The position numbers were made by a program, and so were the translations under genes. Positions 5,140-6,208 of a stretch of DNA of 6,208 bases are shown in pieces. Every line of letters starts with the position of its first letter. Position 1 is the first letter of the stretch. Below the pieces are notes generated by a model. That model saw only the letters and a program-made list of their open reading frames with translations, was not told the DNA's origin and did not search any database. The stretch is from Nitrososphaerota archaeon (lineage in GTDB: Archaea; Thermoproteota; Nitrososphaeria_A; Caldarchaeales; Wolframiiraptoraceae), in assembly GCA_021160205.1 (NCBI GenBank), contig JAGHCZ010000146.1, forward strand, positions 1-6,208, read 5' to 3'.

Positions 5140-6208
5140 TTAGAGGGTGGGTTTTGTGAAGTTTAGTTGTTCGATTACGGCGTGGGGGGCGTAGACTGGG
5201 GTTTCGACTTCCCACCAGGTTATCCAGTATCTTTCTTTTCCGAGTTGTCTGAGGTTTTTGAAGACACTCAGCATGTTGTCGCTTATTCTAAGCTCCTTAA
5301 TCGCTCCCTCGATGCTTCCCTTCCTTATCCTAAACATGGCGTCTCTGGGTATCGTTGAGAAATCTCCGGTTCTATGGTTTTGATACCTTAGATACCAGTC
5401 GTTCGTCACGTATATTCCATCGTCGATCCCCGATATCAGCTTGTCCAAGCTTTCTCCTCTGCCATCGACGATCAAATTGAAAGACCGCGGCACTATAAGC
5501 CCGGCGTTCGCCGTGGTTTCGGCGTCGAACTTCTTGGCCGTCGTCGAGTTGTGGAGATAGGTTTTCAGAACCCCCCTATCGATTATCGTTTTTCTTCTAG
5601 TCGGGACTCCCTCGTCGTCGAAGGGGCATGCGCCGTAGGTTCCTGAGAGAGTCGGATCATCGATGAGGGTGAAGATCTTGGAGGCAACTTCCTCGCCGAG
5701 CTTTTCGGCCAAGAAAGACAGCCCCGAGTCGACGTGAAAAGCCGAAGCGGATTCTCCGATCTCCTCGACGAAGTTCGCGAAGGTCATGGGCCCTAACAAC
5801 GCCTCATAAACTCCCGGCTCCGCCTCAACCGGGTTAACCGCCATCTTCGCCATCTCCCCTGCCACTCTCCCCGCTTCCTCGGGCTTGAAGTCTCGTTCCC
5901 GAGAAGCTATTGAGACGAAATGCCCTGTAGCATCGTCCGACGCGAAAGCCCTTATCGAAAGCTCGATAGACGATTCCTCCGCCGCGCCATAAGCTCCACC
6001 GCTCGTCCTAAGCCAAGACTTTCCAGCCGAATAAATCAGGGTTCCCGCAGTCCGCTTAGCCCCCTCCGCTAGCGCGGCATTTACAGCCGCCTCGACCGCG
6101 TCGGTAAGCTTTTCAGGATCTCCTTTAATCCTCTCCGCCTTAAGCAGCTTCTTATCGTATTTGAACGGGCCTTTTGGAAGGGGGGCATACACGTCCGCAG
6201 GCTGGCTC
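5140..6208 (-). CDS. pmbA: TldE/PmbA-family protein, 5' end cut by window edge
   Basis: TldE (PmbA) is the non-catalytic partner of TldD; in bacteria the heterodimer is a zinc protease that opens a substrate tunnel and degrades or matures unfolded peptides (microcin B17, CcdA). 356 codons are visible and the frame stays open to the right edge. GTG at 6192 is internal (preceding residues SQPAD), so the true start is outside; the full family length is about 430-450. The visible part holds the middle and C-terminal domain: LPKGP near the start, the conserved core FANFVEEIGESASAF (about 5730-5775), SFLAEKLGEEVASKIFTLIDDP, the signature PFDDEGVPTRR, GVLKTYLHNSTTAKKF, then GDFSTIPRDAMF and IEGAIKELRISDNML. 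The TldD zinc motif HExxxH is absent, which identifies the TldE side of the pair. A tldD partner is expected just upstream, beyond the window. It is cytosolic, with no membrane segment. tRNA-Thr follows 55 bp downstream. Confidence 0.9.
   Translation of the reverse strand, partial: SQPADVYAPLPKGPFKYDKKLLKAERIKGDPEKLTDAVEAAVNAALAEGAKRTAGTLIYSAGKSWLRTSGGAYGAAEESSIELSIRAFASDDATGHFVSIASRERDFKPEEAGRVAGEMAKMAVNPVEAEPGVYEALLGPMTFANFVEEIGESASAFHVDSGLSFLAEKLGEEVASKIFTLIDDPTLSGTYGACPFDDEGVPTRRKTIIDRGVLKTYLHNSTTAKKFDAETTANAGLIVPRSFNLIVDGRGESLDKLISGIDDGIYVTNDWYLRYQNHRTGDFSTIPRDAMFRIRKGSIEGAIKELRISDNMLSVFKNLRQLGKERYWITWWEVETPVYAPHAVIEQLNFTKPTL

Noticed and set aside
5167..5358. Plus-strand 63-codon frame opposite the TldE-type gene
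   Set aside because: It is antisense to conserved C-terminal TldE sequence, with no independent support.
6190..6192. GTG at 6192 as start of the TldE-type gene
   Set aside because: The frame continues upstream to the window edge, and the N-terminal domain of the family is missing, so this codon is internal.

Overview
The window reads as archaeal chromosome, probably from a thermophilic or hot-environment lineage; the phylum cannot be fixed from this sequence, and a Thermoproteota/TACK-type archaeon is only my guess. Archaeal evidence: a tRNA-Thr with U at the discriminator position and no encoded CCA; TATA-like boxes about 25-30 bases before several start codons, consistent with leaderless mRNAs; oligo-T stretches where terminators are expected; a soluble dolichyl-phosphate-mannose-synthase-like enzyme; and an archaeal-type ThiL and TldE.

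Layout, left to right. A 3'-truncated peptidase family M19 dipeptidase runs leftwards off the window (1-796). It is divergent from a Nudix ADP-ribose pyrophosphatase (942-1487, +); the 145-bp gap holds an archaeal TATA box and two adjacent short inverted repeats. The Nudix gene converges on thiL (thiamine-monophosphate kinase, -) with an 11-bp overlap of the 3' ends. thiL lies downstream of, and overlaps, a family 2 glycosyltransferase (dolichyl-phosphate mannosyltransferase type, -). The Shine-Dalgarno of thiL lies inside the glycosyltransferase reading frame, so the two form a translationally coupled pair. Upstream of that pair is an FGGY-family sugar kinase (-) with its own promoter candidates. 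A 300-bp stretch follows (4711-5009) without an intact gene; it holds those promoter candidates, a remnant-like open frame and an oligo-T terminator. Then come tRNA-Thr(GGU) (-) and a 5'-truncated TldE/PmbA-family protein (-) that runs off the right edge.

Functionally this is mostly housekeeping and salvage: peptide turnover (M19, TldE), nucleotide-sugar/ADP-ribose clean-up (Nudix), thiamine diphosphate synthesis (ThiL), lipid-linked mannose donor synthesis for protein glycosylation or glycolipids (GT2), and phosphorylation of a sugar of unknown identity (FGGY). Apart from the GT2-thiL pair, nothing shows the genes acting in one pathway. I see no mobile element, CRISPR array, toxin-antitoxin or defence cassette, and no convincing undescribed system. 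The points most worth a second look are a glycine replacing the conserved Asp of the ThiL GGD motif, the start of thiL, the palindromes at the M19 promoter, and the orphan coding-like remnant near 4791-4949.
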